Positions 51,785 to 59,726 of a stretch of 64,000 bases of DNA are shown piece after piece. Numbering within the stretch: position 1 is the first letter of the stretch; each line of letters starts with the position of its first letter. Under the pieces are notes generated by a model. It saw only the letters and a program-made list of their open reading frames with translations, was not told where the DNA came from and searched no databases. Source of the DNA: Neorhizobium sp. UBA3556. Lineage in GTDB: Bacteria; Pseudomonadota; Alphaproteobacteria; Rhizobiales; Rhizobiaceae. The position numbers and the translations under genes are program-made. The stretch lies in assembly GCA_002376235.1 (NCBI GenBank), contig DFNX01000010.1, positions 352,077-416,076 of the forward strand, given 5' to 3'.

Positions 51785-52283
51785 GGGCGACCTCCATTGT
51801 GGTTGCCGTCATGGTGATGGACTGGGTGGGGCAGACAGAGATGCAGGCGCCGCAGCCGGTGCAGGGATCGGTGTCGAGCACAGGCACGAAAGGTCCGCCT
51901 AGCCGTGGCTTGAAACGGATCGCCGTCGTCGGACAGGCGTCGCGACATGCCTGGCAGTCAACGAAGTTTACGGCGAGACAGCTGTCTGCGATGGTGGCGT
52001 AGTGGGCAAAGGATGCGGCGGGTTCAGGCGGGAAAACCCGCTCGGGACATCGTTCCGAACATCTTCCGCAAAACGTGCATTCGCCAACGGTGAAATCGAT
52101 AGTCGGAACGCCGCCCCGCACGGTGATTATGTTCGTTGGACAGATTTTTTCGCATTCGCCGCAGCCCGAGCAATGGCGCACGGATTCATCTGTAACACCA
52201 GGCGGATAATGGCTTCCGGCTTCGCGCAACGCGCCGGTCAAGAAAGCGCGGCGGGTGCTGGCGACCTTCCCCATAGCCGTCAC
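51777..52283 (-). CDS. napF: Ferredoxin-type maturation protein NapF
   Basis: A 168-residue protein with several 4Fe-4S motifs: CSGCGECEKICP, CTFCGRCSERCP, a degenerate third cluster around CQACRDACP and CTGCGACISVCP. NapF helps NapA maturation in the cytoplasm. The N-terminus has an STRRAFLTGAL stretch, Tat-like but normally uncleaved in NapF. It overlaps napE by four bases (ATGA). Confidence 0.93.
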   Translation of the reverse strand: MTAMGKVASTRRAFLTGALREAGSHYPPGVTDESVRHCSGCGECEKICPTNIITVRGGVPTIDFTVGECTFCGRCSERCPERVFPPEPAASFAHYATIADSCLAVNFVDCQACRDACPTTAIRFKPRLGGPFVPVLDTDPCTGCGACISVCPTQSITMTATTMEVAHA

Positions 52284-52495
52284 TCCTCAGAATTCGGTCG
52301 GGCAGGTGTGATGTCATGCGGGCCGGGCGGACCGTAGACGATCTGGTAGGCCCAGACAACGAAGCCATAGCTTGCAACGGTACCAACGGCGACGACGGGC
52401 CAGATGCCAAAGGCGAGGACGACGAAAGCCAGCAACTCCCGGCGCCGCTTCCGGCGGAACGATATCTGCTCCAGAGTTGCTGTCGGTCCTGCCAT
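52280..52495 (-). CDS. napE: Small membrane protein NapE
   Basis: A 71-residue protein with one membrane helix (ELLAFVVLAFGIWPVVAVGTVASYGFVVW region), preceded by a basic RRKRRR stretch. Size, topology and first place in the operon match NapE, whose role is unknown. An exact FNR-type box lies about 85 bases upstream. Confidence 0.88.
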   Translation of the reverse strand: MAGPTATLEQISFRRKRRRELLAFVVLAFGIWPVVAVGTVASYGFVVWAYQIVYGPPGPHDITPARPNSEE

Positions 52496-52879
52496 ATGCG
52501 TGTCCGATATCTCTCAAAGTTGCTATGCGGAACCGTATCAAGTCCCTGATCATAGCCAGGAATGCTGGCCGAATTCCTTGATAAAAATCAACTGTTCTGG
52601 ATATTTGCTAAAATATTGTGCGCTGAGATTAAAAATAGACCAAACGCGAGGGCGATTTGTGGGCAGTGCTCCCATAAGGGAAGTCTTGCTCAATGCGCTC
52701 TATCCTGACCAGTCTCCGTTTCGCGTCTAAGCAACATGAGTTAGTCAGCGATGGGTAGTGTTCTCCAAAAATGATCTTTGATCAAGCAGAAGAGTGGTAT
52801 TTGCGTCTATCCACCTATGCGTGAAATTTCTAGTTGTGTTTGTGTTGGCGCAATAACGCTCGTTCAAGTCGATCTAACT
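52496..52879. other. nap upstream region
   Basis: 384 bases between napE and IS6 copy 2. It holds the FNR-type box at 52578-52591. No gene is supported on either strand. An 8-bp palindrome TTGATCAA near 52779 has no obvious function. Confidence 0.5.
52578..52591. promoter_or_regulatory. FNR/FixK-type anaerobox upstream of napE
   Basis: TTGAT-AAAA-ATCAA, a perfect match to the FNR/FixK consensus TTGAT-N4-ATCAA. It is centred about 90 bases upstream of napE, fitting oxygen-limited activation of nap by FnrN or FixK, as in other rhizobia and agrobacteria. Confidence 0.8.
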
Positions 52880-53588
52880 GGTGATGTCACGTTGTCTGCA
52901 GCTTGACGGTTGGTGGGTAATTGGGCGTCGATGGCCTCGACGACCATCAGTTACAAGAACCATCGCTTTCCACCGCATATCATCTCGCATGCGGCTTGGC
53001 TGTATTTCCGGCTCCCTTTTAGCCTGCGGCTGGTCGACGAAATGCTGTTGGAGCGTGGCATCGTCGTCTCTTATGAAACGATACGGCGATGGGGACGCAA
53101 AATCGGGGCAGCTTATGCCAAGCAGCTACGTCGAAAGAAGTCTTCGCGAAATGATATCTGGTACTTGGACGAGGTCGTGATTTCCATCGGCGGCCGCAAG
53201 CATTGGCTTTGGCGTGCCGTCGACCAAGATGGTTACGTTCTCGACGAGATCGTCCAGGCGCGTCGCGACACCAGAGCAGTCAGGCGATTGCTGGTCAGGC
53301 TGCTGAGGAAGCAAGGCCTGGCGCCGAAGCGGATCATCACCGACAAGCTGCGCTCATATGGAGCTGCAAGACGTGACGTAATGCCCGGCGTCGAACATCG
53401 ATCGCACAAAGGGCTGAACTATCGCGCGGAGAATTCTCACATACCGCTTCGAAAACGGGAACGGATGATGCAGGGCTTCCGATCGGTCGGCGGCTTGCAA
53501 CGTTTAATCCCGATCTATTCAGCAGTCAGAAATCTCTTCGTCCCGCCGCACCACAAACGTTCAGCCTTAGCCGCCTACATCATCGCAC
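52880..53588 (+). mobile_element. IS6-family insertion sequence, copy 2 (right end lost)
   Basis: Begins with the terminal repeat GGTGATGTCACGTTGTCTGC at 52880 and resembles copy 1 through the transposase until about 53588 (shared CATCGCAC), where similarity stops. No inverted right end follows. The remaining bases to 53727 are unrelated and unidentified. It lies upstream of nap in the same orientation as copy 1, so nap is flanked by direct repeats of related elements. Confidence 0.8.
52931..53588 (+). pseudogene. IS6-family transposase, C-terminus replaced
   Basis: MASTTISYKNHRFPPH start; the full DDE set is present (Asp in YLDEVVISI, Asp in ITDKLRSYG, Glu in RAENSHIPLRKRER) and the body is intact to NLFVPPHHKRSALAAY. 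After that the family's usual ending is missing and the frame runs on without homology to 54061, antisense to the OsmC gene. Roughly 85 percent identical at protein level to copy 1 over the first 155 residues by eye. Activity is doubtful because the right terminal repeat is gone. Confidence 0.78.
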
Positions 53589-53727
53589 GATTGCTGCCTG
53601 CAGCCATCAGTGCGGACAGATCCTTGAAACCCTCAAGGGACAACACCGCCAAGCTCTGCAAATTACAGATCCGTGTCCTCGTACGACAATGCTTGCGGTC
53701 GGGATGGTTCCCGGCCGCGGTTCGGTC

Positions 53728-54159
53728 TTATCCGAAAGTAACGTTGAGGCTGATCGGAACGGCCGAAAGTGCCTTCGAGACGGGGCAGGCGGATTTCACA
53801 TCTTCGGCAATGCGGACAAAGGTCGCTTCATCCGCTCCCGGGACCGATCCGCGCAGGTTGAGCTCGATGCCGGTAATCTCGAACCCGTCACCAACCTTAT
53901 CGAGCGTAACCACCGCCTTGGTGTCGAGGCTGTCTGCGGTCAGGCCGGCCTCGCCAAGCGACTTGGAGAGCGCCATGGTGAAGCAGGCAGCGTGCGCTGC
54001 ACCGATCAGTTCTTCCGGATTGGTGCCTGGTTCGCCCTCGAACCGTGTGTTGAAGCCGTAAGGCTGCGATTTCAGGGCGCCGCTTTCCGTCGAGACCTGT
54101 CCTTTGCCGTCTTTCAGTCCACCGACCCAGTGTGCAGAGCCATTCTTGTTGATCGCCAT
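53728..54159 (-). CDS. OsmC family peroxiredoxin
   Basis: A 143-residue OsmC/Ohr-fold protein reducing organic hydroperoxides. It has NPEELIGAAHAACFTMALS with the first redox Cys and KSACPVSKAL with the second, plus the N-terminal HWVGGLKDGKG strand. ATG 54159 follows CGAGGAGAC; the upstream frame to 54252 is not supported. An exact EcfG-type promoter is positioned about 30 bases upstream, so it is probably a general stress gene. Confidence 0.9.
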   Translation of the reverse strand: MAINKNGSAHWVGGLKDGKGQVSTESGALKSQPYGFNTRFEGEPGTNPEELIGAAHAACFTMALSKSLGEAGLTADSLDTKAVVTLDKVGDGFEITGIELNLRGSVPGADEATFVRIAEDVKSACPVSKALSAVPISLNVTFG

Positions 54160-54193
54160 CGTGTGTCTCCTCGTCTTTTCGTTGTCATGGATC

Positions 54194-54219
54194 AACGGAC
54201 TGTCGGTGCGCAACGTTCC
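54194..54219 (-). promoter_or_regulatory. EcfG-type general stress promoter (OsmC gene)
   Basis: On the minus strand GGAAC (54219-54215), 17-base spacer, CGTT (54197-54194). Exact consensus, with the expected start site about 28 bases before the OsmC ATG. Confidence 0.75.
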
Positions 54220-54263
54220 GGGCAATCCGACAAAATCTCCATATCCGGGCATTGTCGATGACT

Positions 54264-54288
54264 GTAACTTTTTGATCTTTCGCGCGTT
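54264..54288 (+). promoter_or_regulatory. EcfG-like promoter (dedA-mgtC)
   Basis: GTAAC (54264-54268), 16-base spacer, CGTT (54285-54288). One mismatch in the -35 element relative to GGAAC. It is located 29 bases upstream of the DedA start. Confidence 0.5.
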
Positions 54289-54317
54289 GGGCAGAGCGCC
54301 ATTGCGAGAGGAGCAAA

Positions 54318-54920
54318 ATGGAAAGACTGGTTCACACGATGATGGAAACGCTTGGACCTTTCGGTATCGCGCTTCTCATGTTTCTGGAAAACATCTTTCC
54401 GCCCATCCCGTCTGAACTGATCATGCCGCTTGCCGGCTACCTGGCGACGCGCGGCGACATGAACATTCTGGTCGTTATCGCCTCTGGCACGGCTGGCTCC
54501 CTGCTCGGGATTTTGCCCTGGTATTTCCTCGGCAGAAAGCTGGGACATGAAGGGGTCAAGAGGTTCGCCTCGCGCCACGGTCGATGGCTAACCATGTCGC
54601 CATCGGATGTCGATGCAGCGGCGGACCGCTTCAAGCGCCACGGCAAGGTTTCCGTCCTCGTCGGGCGGCTTATTCCGACCATTCGCACGTTGATATCCGT
54701 GCCTGCAGGTGTCGAGGCGATGTCGCTCGGACAATTCCTCACGCTGTCCGCCATCGGGACATTCATCTGGACCACGGCGCTTGCTCTGGCGGGATATATG
54801 CTGGGGCAGGCCTATGGTGTCGTCGCGGACTATGTCGATCCGGTTTCGACCGCAGTGCTTGCACTGCTCGTCGCCGTCTACATCTACCGGGTCGCAACCT
54901 ACAGGGATGAGCGCGCATGA
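54318..54920 (+). CDS. DedA family membrane protein
   Basis: A 200-residue DedA/SNARE-associated family protein with four to five helices. Signatures: FLENIFPPIPSELIMPLAGYLA with the conserved Glu and Pro residues, and the FKRHGKVSVLVGRLIPTIRTLISVPAG amphipathic region with conserved Arg. Members act as lipid scramblases or transport-linked proteins in envelope homeostasis and drug resistance. The start follows GAGAGGAGC; its end overlaps the mgtC-like gene by four bases. Confidence 0.9.
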   Translation: MERLVHTMMETLGPFGIALLMFLENIFPPIPSELIMPLAGYLATRGDMNILVVIASGTAGSLLGILPWYFLGRKLGHEGVKRFASRHGRWLTMSPSDVDAAADRFKRHGKVSVLVGRLIPTIRTLISVPAGVEAMSLGQFLTLSAIGTFIWTTALALAGYMLGQAYGVVADYVDPVSTAVLALLVAVYIYRVATYRDERA

Positions 54921-55378
54921 GTGATTGGACTACGGCCTTGGGCGTTCAGCTCGATTTCGTGCCCCATCTGGCCGCACTCATGTTCGCCTATGTCCTCGCC
55001 CTGCCGATCGGCTGGGATAGGGAGCGCAACGAGCGGAGTGCAGGATTGCGCACGTTTCCGCTCGTCGCAATAGCAGCCTGCGGTTTCATACAGGCCGCAG
55101 AAACCGTGACAGTAGGTAATCCCGAGGCAACGGCACGTGTGGTCGAGGGGTTAATCAATGGTGTCGGGTTTATTGGCGGCGGTGCCATTCTTGTTGGCAA
55201 GGCTAGCACACGTGGGACCGCGACAGCGGCAAGCCTTTGGGCTACGGGTGCGATCGGCGCCGCGGTCGGACTGGGTGCCTATGACACCGCCATCGTGCTT
55301 TCCATCGTCACCTTTGCCACGCTGAGAGTAATGTCGAATTTCAAATCGACCAAGAGTGAGGACGACGCTTCTTCCTGA
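54917..55378 (+). CDS. MgtC/SapB family membrane protein
   Basis: A 153-residue MgtC/SapB family protein with four helices. It shows the N-terminal signature ALPIGWDRERNERSAGLRTF, and GFIGGGAILVGKASTRGTATAASLWATGAIGAAVG in the second half. MgtC proteins are linked to survival at low magnesium and regulation of ATP synthase; function here is inferred from family only. It is coupled to dedA. Confidence 0.88.
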   Translation: MSDWTTALGVQLDFVPHLAALMFAYVLALPIGWDRERNERSAGLRTFPLVAIAACGFIQAAETVTVGNPEATARVVEGLINGVGFIGGGAILVGKASTRGTATAASLWATGAIGAAVGLGAYDTAIVLSIVTFATLRVMSNFKSTKSEDDASS

Positions 55379-55433
55379 CGAGCCATATATCCGACTTTCC
55401 TGCCACGCCGTGTGCATGGGGAAAGCGGACAAG

Positions 55434-55459
55434 AAAAAGCCCGACGCCTGCGCCGGGCC
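55434..55459 (-). terminator. Intrinsic terminator of the PRC-barrel gene
   Basis: On the minus strand GCCCG (55458-55454) and CGGGC (55443-55439) flank a GC-rich loop, followed by TTTTT (55438-55434). It is located about 20 bases after the stop of the PRC-barrel gene. Confidence 0.7.
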
Positions 55460-55478
55460 CATTATGTGTCATCGCAAT

Positions 55479-55775
55479 CTAGTGGCGATGTTCGGGCATT
55501 TGCTTGAGCTGATCTTTCGTCCAGGCTGTGACGGCGTGAACATCACCATCCTGGTCGCGCATGAATTCCAGATCGGTTAACGGAACGGCGACAGGCTTGG
55601 CACCAATGCCGAGAAATCCTCCGACATCGATGATTGCGGTACTGTCTTCACCAGATCCATGGATATGATCGACCTTGCCGACCTTATGATCATCAGCGCC
55701 GTAAATCGTCGCCCCCTCCAGAACCGCCGGCGTCAGTTCCGTCGTGTTCAGGCGAACATGATTGGTGTGGTCCAT
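55479..55775 (-). CDS. PRC-barrel/DUF2171 stress protein
   Basis: A 98-residue soluble protein with a PRC-barrel-like core: EGATIYGADDHKVGKVDHIHG, TAIIDVGGFLGIGAKPVAVP and a C-terminal DQDGDVHAVTAWTKDQLKQM. ATG 55775 follows GGAGGAAAC. Such small PRC-barrel proteins are common in alphaproteobacterial general stress regulons and have no defined activity. An EcfG-like promoter lies just upstream. Confidence 0.8.
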   Translation of the reverse strand: MDHTNHVRLNTTELTPAVLEGATIYGADDHKVGKVDHIHGSGEDSTAIIDVGGFLGIGAKPVAVPLTDLEFMRDQDGDVHAVTAWTKDQLKQMPEHRH

Positions 55776-55808
55776 GATGTTTCCTCCTTGTGTTATCCGC
55801 AAGGGCCA

Positions 55809-55833
55809 AACCTCATGGACAAGCTTTTGTTCC
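55809..55833 (-). promoter_or_regulatory. EcfG-like promoter (PRC-barrel gene)
   Basis: On the minus strand GGAAC (55833-55829), 16-base spacer, GGTT (55812-55809). One mismatch in the -10; predicted start site about 25 bases before the ATG at 55775. Confidence 0.6.
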
Positions 55834-55876
55834 GGTAGCTGTCTTCGGCGGAATGCCGGAAAACTGGGGGAAAAGG

Positions 55877-56152
55877 TCATACATGCCGCAACTCGTTGAG
55901 GCCGCGGTGAGCGGCGATCGCCCTGCGCATCGCGGGCATCGTGTCATTGCCTTCCCGAAACAGATTGATGACGATCGCGGCCGCCAGTTCAGCCTCGGGA
56001 CTGTCCTTGGTGACATTGGCGACAGCCATCCACTCCGTAAAGGCGGTGCCGACGATATCGAGTTCGGTCGGTCCGAAAGTCGTTTCGAAAAAGTTTCTCA
56101 TGTGATGCGCCTGTGGTGGTCGCGGCGGGATGAGTGCATCACGCGTCGTCAT
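55877..56152 (-). CDS. Hypothetical protein
   Basis: A 91-residue frame of unknown family. From ATG 56101 it reads MRNFFETTFGPTELDIVGTAF and continues as a mostly helical protein; the start may be there or at 56152, where the frame begins just before the end of another short open frame (56139-56219, MTDEKRQET). No signal or membrane segment. The amphipathic helical pattern and conserved-looking composition suggest a real small gene. Its promoter is not evident. Confidence 0.5.
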   Translation of the reverse strand: MTTRDALIPPRPPQAHHMRNFFETTFGPTELDIVGTAFTEWMAVANVTKDSPEAELAAAIVINLFREGNDTMPAMRRAIAAHRGLNELRHV

Positions 56153-56283
56153 TCAAGATGAAGGATTTCGCCTTGGCGGGTTGCTGGCTTTTCGTCTCTT
56201 GCCGTTTCTCATCCGTCATCGGCGCTACTTTCAATCCCGCGTGAATTGCGGGACCGGCCTGATTGCAGATCGGAAATAGAGCT

Positions 56284-56463
56284 TCAACCCTCATCCTCGT
56301 CGTCCCAGTCGGAACGACCAAGAGGATCGGTGGCGCTATGAGCGTCGCGTTCCCACTGATGGGCGGCATGCTGCCAGTGTTCCTGATCGAGGCCCTGCGG
56401 GCGACCAGCCTGCTCCCATAGATCATAGGCCTTGCGGGCAATCCATTCGTCGCGCTCAGACAT
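56284..56463 (-). CDS. DUF2934 family protein
   Basis: A 59-residue protein read from ATG 56463 (after GAGGAAACG) to a TGA at 56284: MSERDEWIARKAYDLWEQAG at the N-terminus, GLDQEHWQHAAHQWERDA in the middle and an acidic SDWDDEDEG tail. The HxxIxxxAYxLWExxGxPxG pattern is the DUF2934 signature, common next to stress genes in rhizobia; function unknown. A longer frame on the same strand (56139-56570) does not encode this protein and is not supported. Confidence 0.75.
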   Translation of the reverse strand: MSERDEWIARKAYDLWEQAGRPQGLDQEHWQHAAHQWERDAHSATDPLGRSDWDDEDEG

Positions 56464-56589
56464 CGTTTCCTCCCGGATTTATAAGGCAGGAATCTGGGAC
56501 GCTTCTGGCCGCAATCAATGTCCGATACCGTACGAAGGGGCCTGGTTCGACAAAGCCCATAAGCGGACATGGCGTCAAAACTTGGTGTT

Positions 56590-58050
56590 TTACGGACCCG
56601 TCGCAGGGGCGATCTGCATCTGCGCCGGCTGCAACCTGTCCGGCTCCGGTCCCCCTTGCATGTTCGCGGCAGCCGGCGAGGCAGCGCTCACCTGGTCCGT
56701 GCCAATCGGTTGCGGGCTCGTCGTGCCATCGGCGGCCGCGACACGCCAGACCGTGTTGCCTGCATCATCCGCCACGAGCAGCGAGCCGGTGCCATCGATG
56801 CCGAGGCCGACAGGGCGGCCATGAGCCTGGTCACCATTGATGAAGCCTGTGACGACGTCCTGTATCTTGCCTGACGGCTTGCCGTTCTCAAAGGGAATGT
56901 AGACGACCTTGTAGCCATTAAAGCTGTCGCGGTTCCAACTGCCACGGTTGCCGACAAATGCTCCGTTCGCATAGGCTTGCGGCATGGCTGAGCCTTCGGT
57001 GAAGGCCATGCCCAGCGCCGCCACATGGCTGGACAGCGCATAATCCGGCTTGATCGCCTTTTCGACCATGTCGGGTCGCGGCGGATAGACACGCGGATCG
57101 ACGTGATCGCCGTAGTAGCTCCACGGCCAGCCATAAAAACCGCCATCCTTCACGGACGTCATGTAGTCAGGCACCAAGTTTGGACCGAGCTCGTCGCGCT
57201 CGTTGACCACGGTCCAGAGTTCGCCGGTTTGGGGATGGAATGTCAGTCCGTTCGGATTGCGCAGGCCTGAGGCAAACACACGTGCCGCCCCGGTCTGCCG
57301 GTCAACCTGCCAGATGGCGGCCCGGCCTTTTTCCGCTTCGAGACCGTTTTCGGCGATGTTCGAATTGGAACCCACAGAAACATAGAGCATGCGGCCATCC
57401 GGGCTCAGTGCCATATCCTTCGTCCAGTGATGGTTCAACGGACCGCCGGGAAGTGGCGTCAGCGTTCGTGGCGCTTCGCTGATCTGGTTCTGGCCGAGTT
57501 CATATGGATAGGTCAGAATGGCACTGGCGGACGCCACGTAGAGCGTGTTGTCGGCCCATGCCAGGCCAAACGGGGAATCGAGCCCCGTCAGAAGGTCATG
57601 ACGCTCGTCCACTTGCCCATCGCGATTGGTGTCTCGCAGCAGGGTGATGAGATTGGTTTCCTTCTGCTCGCCGCCACCGCCGGAAGCCATCGCCATGATC
57701 CAGCCGCGGATGAAGTCCTTCGGACGACTGAGCGGCTTTCCCTCCGGCGCCTTCGACTGCACAACCAGCACATCGCCGTTCGGCAGCGTGTGAACCGTGC
57801 GTGGGTTTGCGAGGTCTTTGGCATAGGCTGTCACCTTGAGGCCTTCCGGTACGGTCGGCGTCTCGCCATCCTTCCAACCCACCACCTTGGCCACCTTGAG
57901 ATCCGGCAGCAATTCCTGCTGCGGTTCCGGCAAGACCGGGTCGGGCCCGATCTGTTGGGACGTATCGAATGCCGCAGTCTGCGCCATCGTGGTGCCTGCG
58001 AGGCAGGCTGTCAAAGCAAGGGCGGACACGCCAGGAAAGAACGATTTCAT
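56590..58050 (-). CDS. Periplasmic sorbosone/glucose dehydrogenase-like protein
   Basis: A 486-residue beta-propeller of the PQQ-dependent sorbosone dehydrogenase (GSDH) family. Signal peptide about 1-23 (ALALTACLAGTTMA). Core segments include LANPRTVHTLPNGDVLV, GLDSPFGLAWADNTLYV, GPLNHHWTKDMALSPDGRMLYVSVGS, SGLRNPNGLTFHPQTGELW and DGGFYGWPWSYYGDHVDP. It would oxidise aldoses or sorbosone-like aldehydes in the periplasm, passing electrons to the respiratory chain; PQQ genes are not in the window. It starts one base after the DUF2231 gene and shares its stress-type promoter. Confidence 0.87.
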   Translation of the reverse strand: MKSFFPGVSALALTACLAGTTMAQTAAFDTSQQIGPDPVLPEPQQELLPDLKVAKVVGWKDGETPTVPEGLKVTAYAKDLANPRTVHTLPNGDVLVVQSKAPEGKPLSRPKDFIRGWIMAMASGGGGEQKETNLITLLRDTNRDGQVDERHDLLTGLDSPFGLAWADNTLYVASASAILTYPYELGQNQISEAPRTLTPLPGGPLNHHWTKDMALSPDGRMLYVSVGSNSNIAENGLEAEKGRAAIWQVDRQTGAARVFASGLRNPNGLTFHPQTGELWTVVNERDELGPNLVPDYMTSVKDGGFYGWPWSYYGDHVDPRVYPPRPDMVEKAIKPDYALSSHVAALGMAFTEGSAMPQAYANGAFVGNRGSWNRDSFNGYKVVYIPFENGKPSGKIQDVVTGFINGDQAHGRPVGLGIDGTGSLLVADDAGNTVWRVAAADGTTSPQPIGTDQVSAASPAAANMQGGPEPDRLQPAQMQIAPATGP

Positions 58051-58051
58051 C

Positions 58052-58492
58052 TTATACCCTCCAGGCCAGTCTTGCGTATTTTCTTGCCGACGTAACGGCA
58101 GCGAAAACGATAAGCACGAATGTTGCCGTCGAAATCGCCAGGCCGAACGGAATGACTGCCGTCCAGCCGTCACGGGCATGAACGAAGCTATTGACGAAGG
58201 CGAGCAACAGGATCGCGATATAAAGCAGGATTGCCATGAAGCCGGGGCGAAGTGGCCGTGTGCGCCGCCGTAGAATATCGACTACGCCTGCCAGCAAGCC
58301 GATGGCCCCAAACAGAAGTCCGGCAAACAGAAGCCATGAGGCGAAGGTCAACCAGATCAGGTTACCGCCGCTTTGCCAGTAAGCGATGTCTGCCGCCAGG
58401 GTGAGCGTGAAGCAGACGAAGGGGAAGGGGACGAAGAGCGACTGCAAAGGATATGCGGCGTAATCGCGGTTTGGTGAAGAAAGGACGGCCAT
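58052..58492 (-). CDS. DUF2231 family membrane protein
   Basis: A 146-residue protein with four predicted helices: LFVPFPFVCFTLTLAADIAY, LIWLTFASWLLFAGLLFGAIG, AILLYIAILLLAFVNSFVHA and the last around AISTATFVLIVFAA. The DUF2231 pattern (PxFPFxCFxxxLxxDIAYW) is clear; the family often accompanies heme or PQQ proteins. It is directly upstream of the sorbosone dehydrogenase-like gene and divergent from the oxidase operon. Confidence 0.82.
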   Translation of the reverse strand: MAVLSSPNRDYAAYPLQSLFVPFPFVCFTLTLAADIAYWQSGGNLIWLTFASWLLFAGLLFGAIGLLAGVVDILRRRTRPLRPGFMAILLYIAILLLAFVNSFVHARDGWTAVIPFGLAISTATFVLIVFAAVTSARKYARLAWRV

Positions 58493-58528
58493 CTGTCACT
58501 CCGGGGCACAGGTGAGCTTGTGCCAATC

Positions 58529-58554
58529 AACCGCATCACGGCGCGAATTGTTCC
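58529..58554 (-). promoter_or_regulatory. EcfG-like promoter (DUF2231-sorbosone dehydrogenase)
   Basis: On the minus strand GGAAC (58554-58550), 17-base spacer, GGTT (58532-58529). One mismatch in the -10; predicted start site about 30 bases before the DUF2231 ATG. Confidence 0.62.
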
Positions 58555-58634
58555 CGTATAGGTGCGGCCCGCGAACAACATCGGCTCAAAACACAGGTCG
58601 CTATGAACAGGCGGACATAAAATGACAGTCGCTT

Positions 58635-58659
58635 GGAACAATGAGGTTCTGCCACCGTT
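58635..58659 (+). promoter_or_regulatory. EcfG-type general stress promoter (caa3 oxidase operon)
   Basis: GGAAC (58635-58639), 16-base spacer, CGTT (58656-58659), an exact consensus, with the expected start site about 28 bases before the subunit II ATG at 58695. With the divergent match at 58529-58554 it makes a back-to-back stress promoter pair. Confidence 0.75.
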
Positions 58660-58694
58660 TCGCCACGAATGTACATGCAGAGGGGCGGTTCTGA

Positions 58695-59726
58695 ATGACA
58701 GATGGCTGGGTGACAGGCCTATTCCAACCGAGACGGTCGAAGAGGCATTTGTCGCGGCTCTGTCCATGCCTCATCGCACTGCTCGTCCTCCCGCTCCCGT
58801 CCTGCTCCGGCAATCACTCCGCACTCGACCCCGCCGGCCCGGAGGCAGCAAACGTCGCGCAGCTTTTCTTCGTCATGCTGGCCGGTGGGGCAATCATCTG
58901 GCTTGGGCTTGTCGCCGCCCTTATCTACGCCGCGCGAAAAAAGCGGGAGCACAGCGAGGAAAGCGCCGGCCGTGTCATCCTTTGGGGCGGAGCAATCATC
59001 CCGACAATCATCCTTTGCGCGCTGCTCTCCTATGGCATGTGGCTCATGCCGGCGATCCGGCCATGGGTACCGGACGATCAGCAGGTGCGGCGTATCGAAG
59101 TGACCGGCGAACAGTTCTGGTGGCGGGTGCGCTATCTGGATGAGGCCGGCGGAGTGATGTTCGAGACGGCCAATGAGGTACGTATTCCGGTCGGTCAACC
59201 GGCGCATTTTTTGCTCAAGGCGGCGGACGTCATCCATTCCTTCTGGGTTCCTTCACTCGGCGGAAAGATGGACATGATCCCCGGTCGCACCAATCCGCTG
59301 ACGCTCACCGCCGACAGGGAAGGGACCTATCGCGGCGTCTGCGCCGAATTCTGCGGTGAATCCCACGCACTGATGGCCTTTACCGTGCGCGCGGTGGCGC
59401 CCGATGAGCATGAGGCCTGGCTTGCCGAGCGAATGGCCTCCAACCCACATGATGCCGAAGGGCTTGAAGTTTTCCTCAACAATGGCTGCGGCGCCTGTCA
59501 TGCGATCTCCGGCACGGCCGCCAGTGGCCGTATCGGGCCAGATCTCACCGCATTCGGGGAGCGCGAGACGCTCGCCGCCGGAACTTTGCCTCACACCGCC
59601 GAGGACATCGCCCGTTTCGTCTCCTATCCGGGCGTGATCAAGCCGGGCGTGAAGATGCCGCATTTCGGCATGCTTCCTGAAGACGACATCAAGACAATCG
59701 CGGCCTTCCTGAAGGAGCTCAAGTGA
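58695..59726 (+). CDS. ctaC: Cytochrome c oxidase subunit II with heme c domain
   Basis: A 343-residue caa3-type subunit II. A lipobox (LPLPSC, Cys37) suggests N-terminal lipid modification, and two membrane helices follow (about 53-75 and 92-113). The periplasmic CuA domain has IHSFWVPSL and the ligand set Cys216, Cys220, His224 and Met227 (CAEFCGESHALM). A fused C-terminal cytochrome c domain has CGACH (Cys265-His269) and a Met ligand in KMPHFG. It takes electrons from cytochrome c and passes them to subunit I. AGGGGCGG precedes the ATG; the stop overlaps the next gene by four bases. Confidence 0.94.
   Translation: MTDGWVTGLFQPRRSKRHLSRLCPCLIALLVLPLPSCSGNHSALDPAGPEAANVAQLFFVMLAGGAIIWLGLVAALIYAARKKREHSEESAGRVILWGGAIIPTIILCALLSYGMWLMPAIRPWVPDDQQVRRIEVTGEQFWWRVRYLDEAGGVMFETANEVRIPVGQPAHFLLKAADVIHSFWVPSLGGKMDMIPGRTNPLTLTADREGTYRGVCAEFCGESHALMAFTVRAVAPDEHEAWLAERMASNPHDAEGLEVFLNNGCGACHAISGTAASGRIGPDLTAFGERETLAAGTLPHTAEDIARFVSYPGVIKPGVKMPHFGMLPEDDIKTIAAFLKELK

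Noticed and set aside
53589..53727. Sequence after the IS6 copy 2 break
   Set aside because: One frame looks slightly protein-like (CGQILETLKGQHRQ) but is too short to identify; left unassigned.
52910..54061. 383-codon transposase frame
   Set aside because: After about codon 225 the sequence leaves the IS6 family and runs antisense through the OsmC gene; it is read-through of a truncated element.
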